Assembly (NCBI RefSeq): GCF_039652435.2
Contig: NZ_CP190246.1
Location: 496,001-560,000 of the forward strand
DNA: 64,000 nt
Direction: 5' to 3'
Source: Niabella insulamsoli
Lineage (GTDB): Bacteria; Bacteroidota; Bacteroidia; Chitinophagales; Chitinophagaceae
Below the pieces are notes generated by a model. It was not told the DNA's origin and did no database searches. It worked only from the letters and a program-made list of their open reading frames with translations. Below are positions 49,536 to 56,466 of this stretch, one piece after another. Both the position numbers and the translations under genes were made by a program. Numbering within the stretch: the first letter of the stretch is position 1; each line of letters begins with the position of its first letter.

Positions 49536-50406
49536 GATTCAAATCTAGTTTTTCAATAGCGTCTATCTCATAGTCGGGGCAAGCGCCTTTTTGAGACGCT
49601 ACAAATGCACCAATTTTGCAGGCGAATGCCAATGCATTTTCCGGGCTTTGGTTTTCCATGTGTTTAGAAAGAAATCCTGCCAGGAAAGAGTCTCCACTGC
49701 CGATCGTGTCGGCGACTTCTACTTTGTAACCCGGATGATGATAAAAATTGTCGTTATACAGCAGGGAGGCGCCATCTGCTCCTTTTGTGATGATGATTGT
49801 TGGTATGCTGAAAGCTGTGCTAAGCAACAGCACTTGTTTTTCAAAAATTGTTTCATCGCCGTACCAATCTGTTATCATTGCCAGTTCGTGATTATTGAGC
49901 TTAAGCAGGTCGGCCTGCTTCATTAAATGTTCGAGGGTGGGGCGCTCATAGTGTGGAGGCCGCAGGTTGATATCGACGACCTTAGTCGTCGCTGCTTCAA
50001 GCATTGCATACAGGCTTTTTCTGGAATGCGCGGTGCGGGCGGCGAGGCTGCCGCAAACAAAATAATCGGCCGCAGCGACCTGCTCCAGCAATGTTTTTGA
50101 GGAGTCGATAAAATCCCAGGCCACCGGCTGCGCAATTTCATATTCCATTTCATTGCCCTTTTGCGTAGCAATCACAATACCTGTTTGATGCTCCTTGTCC
50201 GTTTGAATAAGCGAAGTATCAATGTTCTTTCCCTTTAAAAATTGAAGCAATTGCAAACCGTTGTCGTCGTTGCCGATTTTTGAGATGATGGAGGCTTTTT
50301 GACCCAAACGATTTAAATGATAGCAAACATTCATAGGTGCGCCACCCGGTACTTTTTCGTGCGGCAAAACATCCCATAATATTTCACCAAAGCAAATCGT
50401 ATTCAT
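49528..50406 (-). CDS. PfkB family carbohydrate kinase (fructokinase-like)
   Basis: A 292-residue ribokinase-fold kinase. The N-terminus (ICFGEILWDVLP, then VPGGAPMNVCYHLNRLGQKASIISKIGNDD) is typical of fructokinases. The C-terminal signature DTIGSGDSFLAGFL carries the catalytic Asp and anion-hole Gly residues. It probably phosphorylates fructose or a related hexose. ATG at 50404-50406. It overlaps the downstream 96-residue gene by 8 bp and lies 29 bp behind the aldo/keto reductase gene, consistent with a sugar-use operon. Confidence 0.9.
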   Translation of the reverse strand: MNTICFGEILWDVLPHEKVPGGAPMNVCYHLNRLGQKASIISKIGNDDNGLQLLQFLKGKNIDTSLIQTDKEHQTGIVIATQKGNEMEYEIAQPVAWDFIDSSKTLLEQVAAADYFVCGSLAARTAHSRKSLYAMLEAATTKVVDINLRPPHYERPTLEHLMKQADLLKLNNHELAMITDWYGDETIFEKQVLLLSTAFSIPTIIITKGADGASLLYNDNFYHHPGYKVEVADTIGSGDSFLAGFLSKHMENQSPENALAFACKIGAFVASQKGACPDYEIDAIEKLDLNHE

Positions 50407-50435
50407 ATTTTTCTTTTAAATTTTTCAGTCCTGCG

Positions 50436-51410
50436 TTAAATCGTGTCGATCCATTCACCAATGCGAGCGAGGTCTTCCGGCTTCAGCTGAATATCCATGG
50501 CTTTGGCATTCTCCGCCGCTTGTTTGGCATTACGCGCTCCTGCTAAAGCCGCTGCCACAGCGGGCTGATGGAATGTCCATGCTAAAACTAACTGAGCCGT
50601 TGTGGCCTGGTACTCCGCGGCCAGTGCGGCGAGTTTGTCGGTCAGGGTTGCGACTTTATCGAAGTCGAATCGCTTAAAGTAATTTGTTCGGTGGTCGTCG
50701 GCGGCCAGTGCATCGCTGCTCTGGTATTTGCCGGTCAGCAGCCCGCGCTCCATCGGACTGTAAGCGATTATAGATAGATTATTTTCAATAGCATAGGGCA
50801 CAACAGCAGTTTCGATATCGCGCTTCAGCATACTGTAAGGCACCTGGTTGCTTTGCAATTTTATGGTTTGCTCCGCTTCTTTTAACTGCGCGGCGTTGTA
50901 GTTACAAACACCTACCGCTTTTACCTTCCCGTCCTGCATCATTTTTTCCATGGCGCGCATGGTTTCGTCAATCGGCGTGGTCGTATCCGGCCAATGCAAC
51001 TGGATCAGGTCGATGTAATCGGTTTGCAATCTTTTCAAACTCGCTTCCACATCTCTCAGAGCGGTTTCATAGCCGCCATAACGATATACTTTTCTCAACT
51101 GGCCATGATTATCCTTTCCTTCGAAAGCGAAGTCGCCTTTTTCAGCGTCCCAGATCATTCCGAATTTGGTCAGAATCTGCAGCTTACTTCTATCATAGTT
51201 TTTGATGGCTTTTCCCACCAGCTCTTCGCTATACCCGAAGCCATAAATCGGCGCGGTATCAATGGAGGTCACCCCGTGGTCGATATACGCTTCAATCGCT
51301 TCGATGGAATCTTTCTCTTCGTTGCCTCCCCACATAAAACCGCCTATGGCCCAGGCGCCCATTGTAATGGGCGTAACCTGAATATCGCTGCTGCCTAACT
51401 GTCTTTTCAT
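50436..51410 (-). CDS. Aldo/keto reductase
   Basis: A 324-residue NADPH-dependent TIM-barrel oxidoreductase. The catalytic tetrad is visible: Asp in SIDTAPIYG, Tyr in APIYGFG, Lys in LTKFG and His in QLHWPD. The C-terminal cofactor-binding part contains AYSPMERGLLTGKY and VAAALAGARN. ATG at 51408-51410 is preferred to a GTG 11 codons upstream because the conserved N-terminus (MKRQLGSSDIQVTPITMGAW) begins there. First gene of the leftward reductase-kinase-hypothetical-isomerase group. Substrate probably a sugar aldehyde or ketose. Confidence 0.92.
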   Translation of the reverse strand: MKRQLGSSDIQVTPITMGAWAIGGFMWGGNEEKDSIEAIEAYIDHGVTSIDTAPIYGFGYSEELVGKAIKNYDRSKLQILTKFGMIWDAEKGDFAFEGKDNHGQLRKVYRYGGYETALRDVEASLKRLQTDYIDLIQLHWPDTTTPIDETMRAMEKMMQDGKVKAVGVCNYNAAQLKEAEQTIKLQSNQVPYSMLKRDIETAVVPYAIENNLSIIAYSPMERGLLTGKYQSSDALAADDHRTNYFKRFDFDKVATLTDKLAALAAEYQATTAQLVLAWTFHQPAVAAALAGARNAKQAAENAKAMDIQLKPEDLARIGEWIDTI

Positions 51411-51691
51411 ATGTATGTTTTTACATGTTTTTTTTTGTGACACGCCTGCCAGAACAGGAATTTTGCATAAAACTTTTCATCCTTTTTGAGTGCGAATTTG
51501 CCCGAAAGCTAACCTGATCATTACATGATTTTTTTTATTAACCCAGCAATAAATATAACTCAACAAAATTGCGTCGCACAGCGTCATCTTTTGGTGCTGC
51601 TATCAGCTTTAAAAGAAGGCGGTATTTGCAGGCGCTAATTAAGCGGTCAGACGGAGACCGTCAGACCTCGTAACTTTTCGGGCTATAAACC
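51411..51691. other. Intergenic region between aldo/keto reductase and pyrH
   Basis: AT-rich gap between divergent genes. No open reading frame of note. It contains a small repeat: GTCAGAC at 51646-51652 and again at 51660-51666, with ACGG/CCGT pairing between them. The pyrH promoter occupies the right-hand end of the gap. Confidence 0.5.
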
Positions 51692-51723
51692 TTGAATCTT
51701 TTCAGCCCATAAACTTATCTTCG
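51692..51723 (+). promoter_or_regulatory. Putative pyrH promoter
   Basis: TTG (51692-51694), a 21-nt spacer and TATCTTCG (51716-51723; 7 of 8 bases of TAnnTTTG), 28 bp before the pyrH ATG. Confidence 0.5.
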
Positions 51724-51751
51724 CCACACAATTAACCATAAAATAAAAGTA

Positions 51752-52462
51752 ATGCAGCCTAAATACAAAAGGATTTTGTTAAAACTTTCGGGTGAGTCGT
51801 TAATGGGAAATAAAAACTTCGGCATGGACGCTGATGTCATCACCCAGTATGCCATCGAAATAAAATCGATTGTAGATTTAGGTGTGCAGGTAGCTATTGT
51901 TATCGGTGGCGGCAATATATACCGGGGCATGAACGAGGCCCAAACCGGTATTGAGCGCGCGCATGGCGATTATATGGGCATGTTAGCCACGGTCATCAAC
52001 GGAATGGCTTTGCAGGCAGGCCTGGAGAAAGCGGGCATGTTTACGCGCCTGCAAAGCGCAATAAATATGGAGCAGATAGCGGAGCCCTACATCCGCCGGC
52101 GTGCTATCCGTCATTTAGAGAAAGACCGCGTGGTGATTTTTGGTGCCGGCACCGGAAATCCCTATTTTACAACCGATACGGCAGGTTCGCTCAGGGCCAT
52201 AGAAATCAATGCCGATGTGATATTAAAAGGTACCAGGGTAGATGGAGTTTATACTGCAGATCCCGAAAAAGATGCAACCGCAACGCGTTATAAGACGGTT
52301 TCTTACCAGGAATGCCTTACCAACAATTTGCGTATTATGGATATGACGGCCTTTACGCTGTGTATGGAAAATCATTTACCCATTATCGTTTTCGATATGA
52401 ACAAGCCAGGCAATCTGGCCAGGGTGGTATCGGGTGAAGATGTTGGAACACTGATAAGTTAG
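51752..52462 (+). CDS. pyrH: UMP kinase
   Basis: A 236-residue amino-acid-kinase-fold enzyme converting UMP to UDP. The N-terminal KRILLKLSGESLMG and the VAIVIGGGNIYRG segment bind ATP and UMP; FGAGTGNPYFTTDTAGSLRA (read in parts) and VDGVYTADPEKD complete the family set. Hexameric and UTP-inhibited in other bacteria. ATG at 51752. It is followed by pdxH after 39 bp. frr, a common partner of pyrH, is not adjacent. Confidence 0.97.
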   Translation: MQPKYKRILLKLSGESLMGNKNFGMDADVITQYAIEIKSIVDLGVQVAIVIGGGNIYRGMNEAQTGIERAHGDYMGMLATVINGMALQAGLEKAGMFTRLQSAINMEQIAEPYIRRRAIRHLEKDRVVIFGAGTGNPYFTTDTAGSLRAIEINADVILKGTRVDGVYTADPEKDATATRYKTVSYQECLTNNLRIMDMTAFTLCMENHLPIIVFDMNKPGNLARVVSGEDVGTLIS

Positions 52463-52501
52463 CCGTCCGGTCATTGTGTTTTAAAATGAATTAGACCAAG
52501 C

Positions 52502-53155
52502 ATGAGTCAAACCACTTCCATAGCGGATATCAGAACACAGTATGCTCAGAAAAGCCTGTTGGAAGCTGACGCCCTTCCTGATGCGCTGGCGCAGTTTGGC
52601 CGCTGGTGGGATGATGCGATACAGTCACAATTGACAGAAGTAAATGCTATGACGTTAGCCACGGCGGAAGCCGACGGAACGCCTGATGCGCGCATTGTGT
52701 TGTTGAAGAATTTTTCGAGTGACGGATTTACCTTCTTTACCAACTACGAAAGCCGGAAAGGGCGTGAGCTGGCGGCTAATCCCCGGGCCTGCCTGGTGTT
52801 TTTCTGGAAGGAACTGGAGCGCCAGGTACGCATCAGCGGCATGGTTGCCAAGATCAGTAAAGAAGAAAGTGAAGCGTATTTTTATTCGCGCCCCATTGGT
52901 AGCCAGATAGGCGCATTGGCCTCGCGCCAGAGTACGGTGCTGGAAGGAGCAGGTCAATTGGAAAAGCGTGTGGCGACGCTACAGGCCGAACACCAGGAGG
53001 GCAAAAAAATTGAGAAGCCGGATTATTGGGGTGGCTATATTGTAAAACCAATGGCTATTGAATTCTGGCAGGGCAGGCCCAACAGGTTACACGACCGGCT
53101 ACGCTACACAAGGCAGGAAGAAGGGGACTGGAAAATAGAAAGGCTGGCGCCTTAG
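52502..53155 (+). CDS. pdxH: Pyridoxamine 5'-phosphate oxidase
   Basis: A 217-residue FMN enzyme that makes pyridoxal phosphate. The FMN-binding core is clear: ATAEADGTPDARIVLLKNF, TNYESRKGRELAANPRACLVFFW and VRISGMVAKISKEESEAYF. The C-terminal signature PMAIEFWQGRPNRLHDRLRYTR is diagnostic. Length equals E. coli PdxH. ATG at 52502, 39 bp after pyrH, so probably co-transcribed. Confidence 0.97.
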   Translation: MSQTTSIADIRTQYAQKSLLEADALPDALAQFGRWWDDAIQSQLTEVNAMTLATAEADGTPDARIVLLKNFSSDGFTFFTNYESRKGRELAANPRACLVFFWKELERQVRISGMVAKISKEESEAYFYSRPIGSQIGALASRQSTVLEGAGQLEKRVATLQAEHQEGKKIEKPDYWGGYIVKPMAIEFWQGRPNRLHDRLRYTRQEEGDWKIERLAP

Positions 53156-53313
53156 GAAAATTAGGTAGCACCTATGTCCCTTCCGATGTTGTTTCAGCTC
53201 GCGTCCCGGCGCATCAGCTACTTTTGGCAATTTTCCTGATCTCGTAAATACAATTTCCCGATACGGCATCTGATCTTTTCTTCAAGGTGTAAACTTTGCT
53301 GAAAAATTGAGAG

Positions 53314-53646
53314 ATGGCCTGTGATTTTCAATCCCTTTATTATGGAGAAGATGGCTATGTGGCACGCTGCAAGCAATGTGGCCATTACCAGATTGCCTTT
53401 ATTTCAACAATGCTGACGCTTAGCAGCGCTGATTTTCATATATTCTGCAAGCAGGTGAACTACAAAGCGGGGCAGACCTACACGAATGTAAACCACGATT
53501 CTAAAATCATTATGATTGCCACGCCTGCGCAGGATGTAAACTTGATTTTGACACCTGCAGAGTTGGCGAGGCTGCATAAAGCCCTTGAGGAGGCGGATAG
53601 TGAGATTAAAGCGCAGGAGCTATTATGTCTTTTTAAAGCGGAATAA
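53314..53646 (+). CDS. Small conserved hypothetical protein (DUF6686-like)
   Basis: A 110-residue soluble protein. A CxxC pair sits in the N-terminal third (ARCKQCGHYQIAF) and a further Cys in FHIFCKQVNYK; a helical C-terminus follows (LTPAELARLHKALEEADSEI). It resembles Bacteroidota proteins filed under DUF6686; that family name is my best recollection and the role is unknown. ATG at 53314. Followed by a bidirectional terminator. Confidence 0.7.
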   Translation: MACDFQSLYYGEDGYVARCKQCGHYQIAFISTMLTLSSADFHIFCKQVNYKAGQTYTNVNHDSKIIMIATPAQDVNLILTPAELARLHKALEEADSEIKAQELLCLFKAE

Positions 53647-53649
53647 AAA

Positions 53650-53673
53650 AACAGGAACCCGAAAGTTCCTGTT
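53650..53673 (-). terminator. Terminator between convergent 110-aa gene and bTHX
   Basis: AACAGGAAC (53650-53658) and GTTCCTGTT (53665-53673) form a 9-bp stem with a 6-nt loop. On the minus strand it is followed by seven T, so it is the better terminator for bTHX. Confidence 0.8.
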
Positions 53674-53702
53674 GTATCTTTTTTCACCCCAAGAGTATCA
53701 GG

Positions 53703-53831
53703 TTATTTAGCTGCTTCTTCTTTTTTGGCCGCTAATTTCTTCTTCACTTCGGGAGAAATTGCAGGGCGGCTTTTGCCATAAGACCCTTTAAAACGTTTTC
53801 CCTTTGCGGTTTTTTTATCGCCTCTTCCCAT
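53703..53831 (-). CDS. 30S ribosomal protein THX (bTHX)
   Basis: ATG at 53829-53831 to TAA at 53703-53705 encode 42 residues. The first half, MGRGDKKTAKGKRFKGSYGK, is the bTHX signature; Thermus Thx begins almost the same way. A Lys/Ala/Glu-rich helix follows (SPEVKKKLAAKKEEAAK). bTHX binds at the top of the 30S head. An exact -7 element precedes it and a terminator follows, so it is a single-gene unit. Confidence 0.9.
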   Translation of the reverse strand: MGRGDKKTAKGKRFKGSYGKSRPAISPEVKKKLAAKKEEAAK

Positions 53832-53847
53832 AATTAAAAAATTTCTG

Positions 53848-53855
53848 CAAACGTA
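53848..53855 (-). promoter_or_regulatory. Putative bTHX -7 element
   Basis: TACGTTTG on the minus strand, an exact TAnnTTTG match 17 bp before the bTHX ATG. Confidence 0.5.
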
Positions 53856-53880
53856 CAGAAAAATAGCTATATAGCCTGAT

Positions 53881-53908
53881 AAAAATGCCCCGCAAACTTG
53901 CAGGGCAT
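53881..53908 (-). terminator. Terminator after HU gene
   Basis: On the minus strand ATGCCC (53908-53903) pairs with GGGCAT (53890-53885) around a 12-nt loop, followed by a T run (complement of 53881-53885). Confidence 0.75.
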
Positions 53909-53930
53909 CACAGAAAATGTTTTTCTACTG

Positions 53931-54200
53931 TTATATTTTAGAAGAAAGCTCTTTACCAGCTTTGAATTTGGCAACTTTTTTAGCTTTAATTTTAATAACA
54001 GCACCTGTTTGCGGGTTGCGTCCGTTGCGGGCAGCCCTTTTAGTAACAGAAAAAGTACCAAAGCCAACCAAAGTTACTTTATCTCCTTTTTTCAAAGTTT
54101 TTGTAACGGCTTCCACAAAAGAATCTAAAGTGGCGTTTGCCTGAGTTTTAGTAATACCGGCATCTTTAGCAAGCTTTTCAATTAATTCTGCTTTGTTCAT
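53931..54200 (-). CDS. HU family DNA-binding protein
   Basis: An 89-residue canonical HU: MNKAELIEKLAKDAGITKTQ, then GDKVTLVGFGTFSVTKRAAR, the arm segment RNGRNPQTGAVIKIKAKKV and the C-terminal KFKAGKELSSKI. It lacks the acidic tail of the other HU at 35,328. ATG at 54198-54200 fits the family N-terminus; a longer in-frame form would reach into the promoter. A full consensus promoter precedes it and a terminator follows. Confidence 0.95.
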   Translation of the reverse strand: MNKAELIEKLAKDAGITKTQANATLDSFVEAVTKTLKKGDKVTLVGFGTFSVTKRAARNGRNPQTGAVIKIKAKKVAKFKAGKELSSKI

Positions 54201-54230
54201 AGTTAAATTTTTAATGAGTTTATTTGAAAA

Positions 54231-54263
54231 CAAATTTAGATGGTTTTCTACCATAACCGCAAA
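54231..54263 (-). promoter_or_regulatory. Consensus HU promoter
   Basis: On the minus strand TTTG (54263-54260), a 21-nt spacer and TAAATTTG (54238-54231) match both elements exactly, 30 bp before the HU ATG. Confidence 0.7.
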
Positions 54264-54370
54264 ATATTTTTGTTTCCGTGTGTTTTTGACGATGCTTTGA
54301 AACTTAGACGCAGCAAGCGTTTGCGCAAATTGGCTTCATAAAGATAGGGTGTGTAAAATGGTGCGTTTGT

Positions 54371-54401
54371 CTTGAAACCCTTTGCTGTAGCGAGTTTCAA
54401 G
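54371..54401. repeat. Orphan hairpin between HU and DUF4286 genes
   Basis: CTTGAAAC (54371-54378) and GTTTCAAG (54394-54401) form a perfect 8-bp stem with a 15-nt loop that can fold further, followed on the plus strand by GATTTTT. The surrounding 295 bp hold no gene that I can recognise. Confidence 0.5.
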
Positions 54402-54495
54402 GATTTTTCTTCTGAAATACAGTGTAGTAAAGGCTTTCAGGTTAATATAGCATTTTTTTCGAAACTGCAAACTGCAAAAAAAATCTTTTGCACAT

Positions 54496-54816
54496 TCAAT
54501 TCACAACTTCCATAACGGTTCTAAAAGCGAGCAATTGATCGCCCCATTTGTCCAGTGTTTCGCGCCTGAGAGCTGTCGAAAAGTGCATTAAGTAACGCTC
54601 ATAATCGGCCTCACGGGCAGCGTGGTATTGAATAGCATAGGTTGGCCCCTCTTCGTCGTCCACACCTTTTAGCCGCAAGATAGTGGCTTTAAAAAAGCAT
54701 TGCGTGGCCAAAACCGCGGGTATGTGGTGCTGGCGCATCCAGTTTAGCCAATCGATATGAATAGCTTCCGTTAGCTTATTGGTGACATTATAAATCAAAT
54801 GCGTCGTGGGTTCCAT
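54496..54816 (-). CDS. DUF4286 family protein
   Basis: A 106-residue protein of a small ferredoxin-like (dimeric alpha-beta barrel) family found in Bacteroidota. It begins HLIYNVTNKLTEAIHIDWLNWM and continues YAIQYHAAREADYERYLMHFS, the typical DUF4286 layout. Cytosolic; function unknown. ATG at 54814-54816, 2 bp after the stop of the exonuclease III gene, so the two are translationally linked. Confidence 0.85.
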   Translation of the reverse strand: MEPTTHLIYNVTNKLTEAIHIDWLNWMRQHHIPAVLATQCFFKATILRLKGVDDEEGPTYAIQYHAAREADYERYLMHFSTALRRETLDKWGDQLLAFRTVMEVVN

Positions 54817-54818
54817 TA

Positions 54819-55586
54819 TTATTTCAGTTTAAGATAGATGGGGCAATGGTCGCTATGCTTTACGTCGGGAAAAATGTCTGCATCTGCGATGCTGCTTTTG
54901 AGCGGATCGGTAACGGTGATATAATCAATCCGCCAACCCTTATTATTTACACGGACGCTGGGAAAGCGCTGGCTCCACCAGCTATAGCGGTGTGCTGCTT
55001 CCGGGTAGACTGCTCTGAAACTATCGTTGTAGCCGGCCGCCACAAAGCGATCCATCCAGGCCCGCTCCTCTGGCAGGAAGCCTGAAGATTTTTTATTGCC
55101 CTTGGGGTCGTGAATATCTATTTCTTTATGCGCAATATTGTAGTCGCCGCAAATGATCAGTTTGGGATGTTGTTTTTTAAGCTCGTTGAGATACGCGAAA
55201 AATTCATCTAGCCACATATATTTAAAAGCCTGCCTTACATCGCCGCTTGTGCCTGATGGAAAATAAGCGTTGATCAACCTGATATCTCCAAAGTCTAACT
55301 GGATAACCCGGCCTTCGTCGTCGCTCACCTGGTGGCCGGTTCCGTAAACAACATGATCGGGTTTTATTTTGGTAAATACGGCTACGCCGCTATAGCCTTT
55401 TTTTTTCGCCGAGAACCAGTAGTCATGATAACCCAGTTCGTTGATCGGCAGGCAGTCGATATTGATCTTTTCGGCCTTGGTCTCCTGCAGGCAAATGATG
55501 TCGGCCGGATCGGTTTGCAGCCATTCTAAAAATCCTTTTCTGAGGGCGGCCCGGATGCCGTTTACATTGTAGCTGATGATGCGCAT
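54819..55586 (-). CDS. xth: Exodeoxyribonuclease III
   Basis: A 255-residue AP endonuclease/3' exonuclease of the EEP superfamily. Active-site blocks are visible: MRIISYNVNGIRAALRKGF (Asn), IICLQETKAE (Glu), RLINAYFPSG (Tyr), ICGDYNIAH (Asp/Asn) and the terminal KHSDHCPIYLKL (Asp-His). Removes AP sites and blocked 3' ends in base-excision repair. ATG at 55584-55586 matches the family start; a longer in-frame ATG lies 9 codons upstream. Confidence 0.95.
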   Translation of the reverse strand: MRIISYNVNGIRAALRKGFLEWLQTDPADIICLQETKAEKINIDCLPINELGYHDYWFSAKKKGYSGVAVFTKIKPDHVVYGTGHQVSDDEGRVIQLDFGDIRLINAYFPSGTSGDVRQAFKYMWLDEFFAYLNELKKQHPKLIICGDYNIAHKEIDIHDPKGNKKSSGFLPEERAWMDRFVAAGYNDSFRAVYPEAAHRYSWWSQRFPSVRVNNKGWRIDYITVTDPLKSSIADADIFPDVKHSDHCPIYLKLK

Positions 55587-55708
55587 GGTCGTATAATTGT
55601 GAATGAACGACAAAAATAAGATGTTGGGTCATTATGGTTTTAAAATTTATATTCGCTGAATGGGGTGGCCAATCACCGATAACGATTTATGTTGCTAATA
55701 CAAAATTT

Positions 55709-56464
55709 ATGGAAGAGAAAAAGAAAAAAGCGAAACAGATAGCAGCGCCAATTATCCCGGCCAAAGAGCATGTATATCTTGATGGGCCGAAAAGCAGGGG
55801 CTACGAATTTATATTCCTGTTTAAGGTAGTGGCCGAGTTTTTCAAAGGTCTGCGCAATTTGCATTTCGTCGGGCCTTGTGTCACCGTGTTTGGGTCGGCA
55901 AGGTTTAAAGAAGATCATATCTATTATCAAAAGGCGGTGGAATTTGGGAAGCGCATCGCGGGAACTGGATTTACCACCATGACCGGTGGCGGCCCGGGCA
56001 TCATGGAAGCCGCTAACCGCGGGGCTTTCGAAGCGGGCGGTAAATCGGTGGGTTGTAATATCAAACTTCCGTTTGAACAACACTATAATAAATACCTAAC
56101 CAAAGCAGTTACTTTCGACCACTTTTTTATCCGTAAGACATTGCTCATCAAGTATAGCTATGCATTTATTATTATGCCGGGCGGGTTTGGTACAATGGAT
56201 GAGTTTTTTGAAACGCTCACGTTGATTCAAACCAAGACCATTGCGCAGTTTCCTATAGTTATTTTCGGAAAGGACTTTTACGCAGACATGATGGTGGCCA
56301 TTGAAGATATGGCGGAAAAGGGAACGATTTCGCCCGAAGACCTGGAGCTTGTTTTATTGACCGACGATATTGATGAAGCCATGGATCATATCAGCAAATA
56401 CATTACGACCAACTACAAAATAAAAAAGCGGCGTCGCATCCCCTGGCTTTTTGAAAAGAAATAG
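55709..56464 (+). CDS. TIGR00730 family Rossmann-fold protein (LOG-like)
   Basis: A 251-residue lysine-decarboxylase-like protein. The two hallmark motifs are GGGPGIMEAANRGAFEAGG and PGGFGTMDEFFE (PGGxGTxxE), which bind the nucleotide phosphate. Many family members are cytokinin riboside 5'-monophosphate phosphoribohydrolases or related purine-nucleotide hydrolases. ATG at 55709 is chosen over an earlier one because the basic N-terminus (MEEKKKKAKQ) fits homologues. Convergent with tamL: the stops lie 2 bp apart. Confidence 0.88.
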   Translation: MEEKKKKAKQIAAPIIPAKEHVYLDGPKSRGYEFIFLFKVVAEFFKGLRNLHFVGPCVTVFGSARFKEDHIYYQKAVEFGKRIAGTGFTTMTGGGPGIMEAANRGAFEAGGKSVGCNIKLPFEQHYNKYLTKAVTFDHFFIRKTLLIKYSYAFIIMPGGFGTMDEFFETLTLIQTKTIAQFPIVIFGKDFYADMMVAIEDMAEKGTISPEDLELVLLTDDIDEAMDHISKYITTNYKIKKRRRIPWLFEKK

Positions 56465-56466
56465 AA

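Noticed and set aside
50994..51398. Plus-strand reading frame opposite the aldo/keto reductase
   Set aside because: It lies entirely antisense to a well-conserved enzyme and has no family features; a shadow frame.
51646..51666. GTCAGAC direct repeat as an operator
   Set aside because: Only two 7-mers overlapping a weak inverted repeat, with no linked regulator gene.
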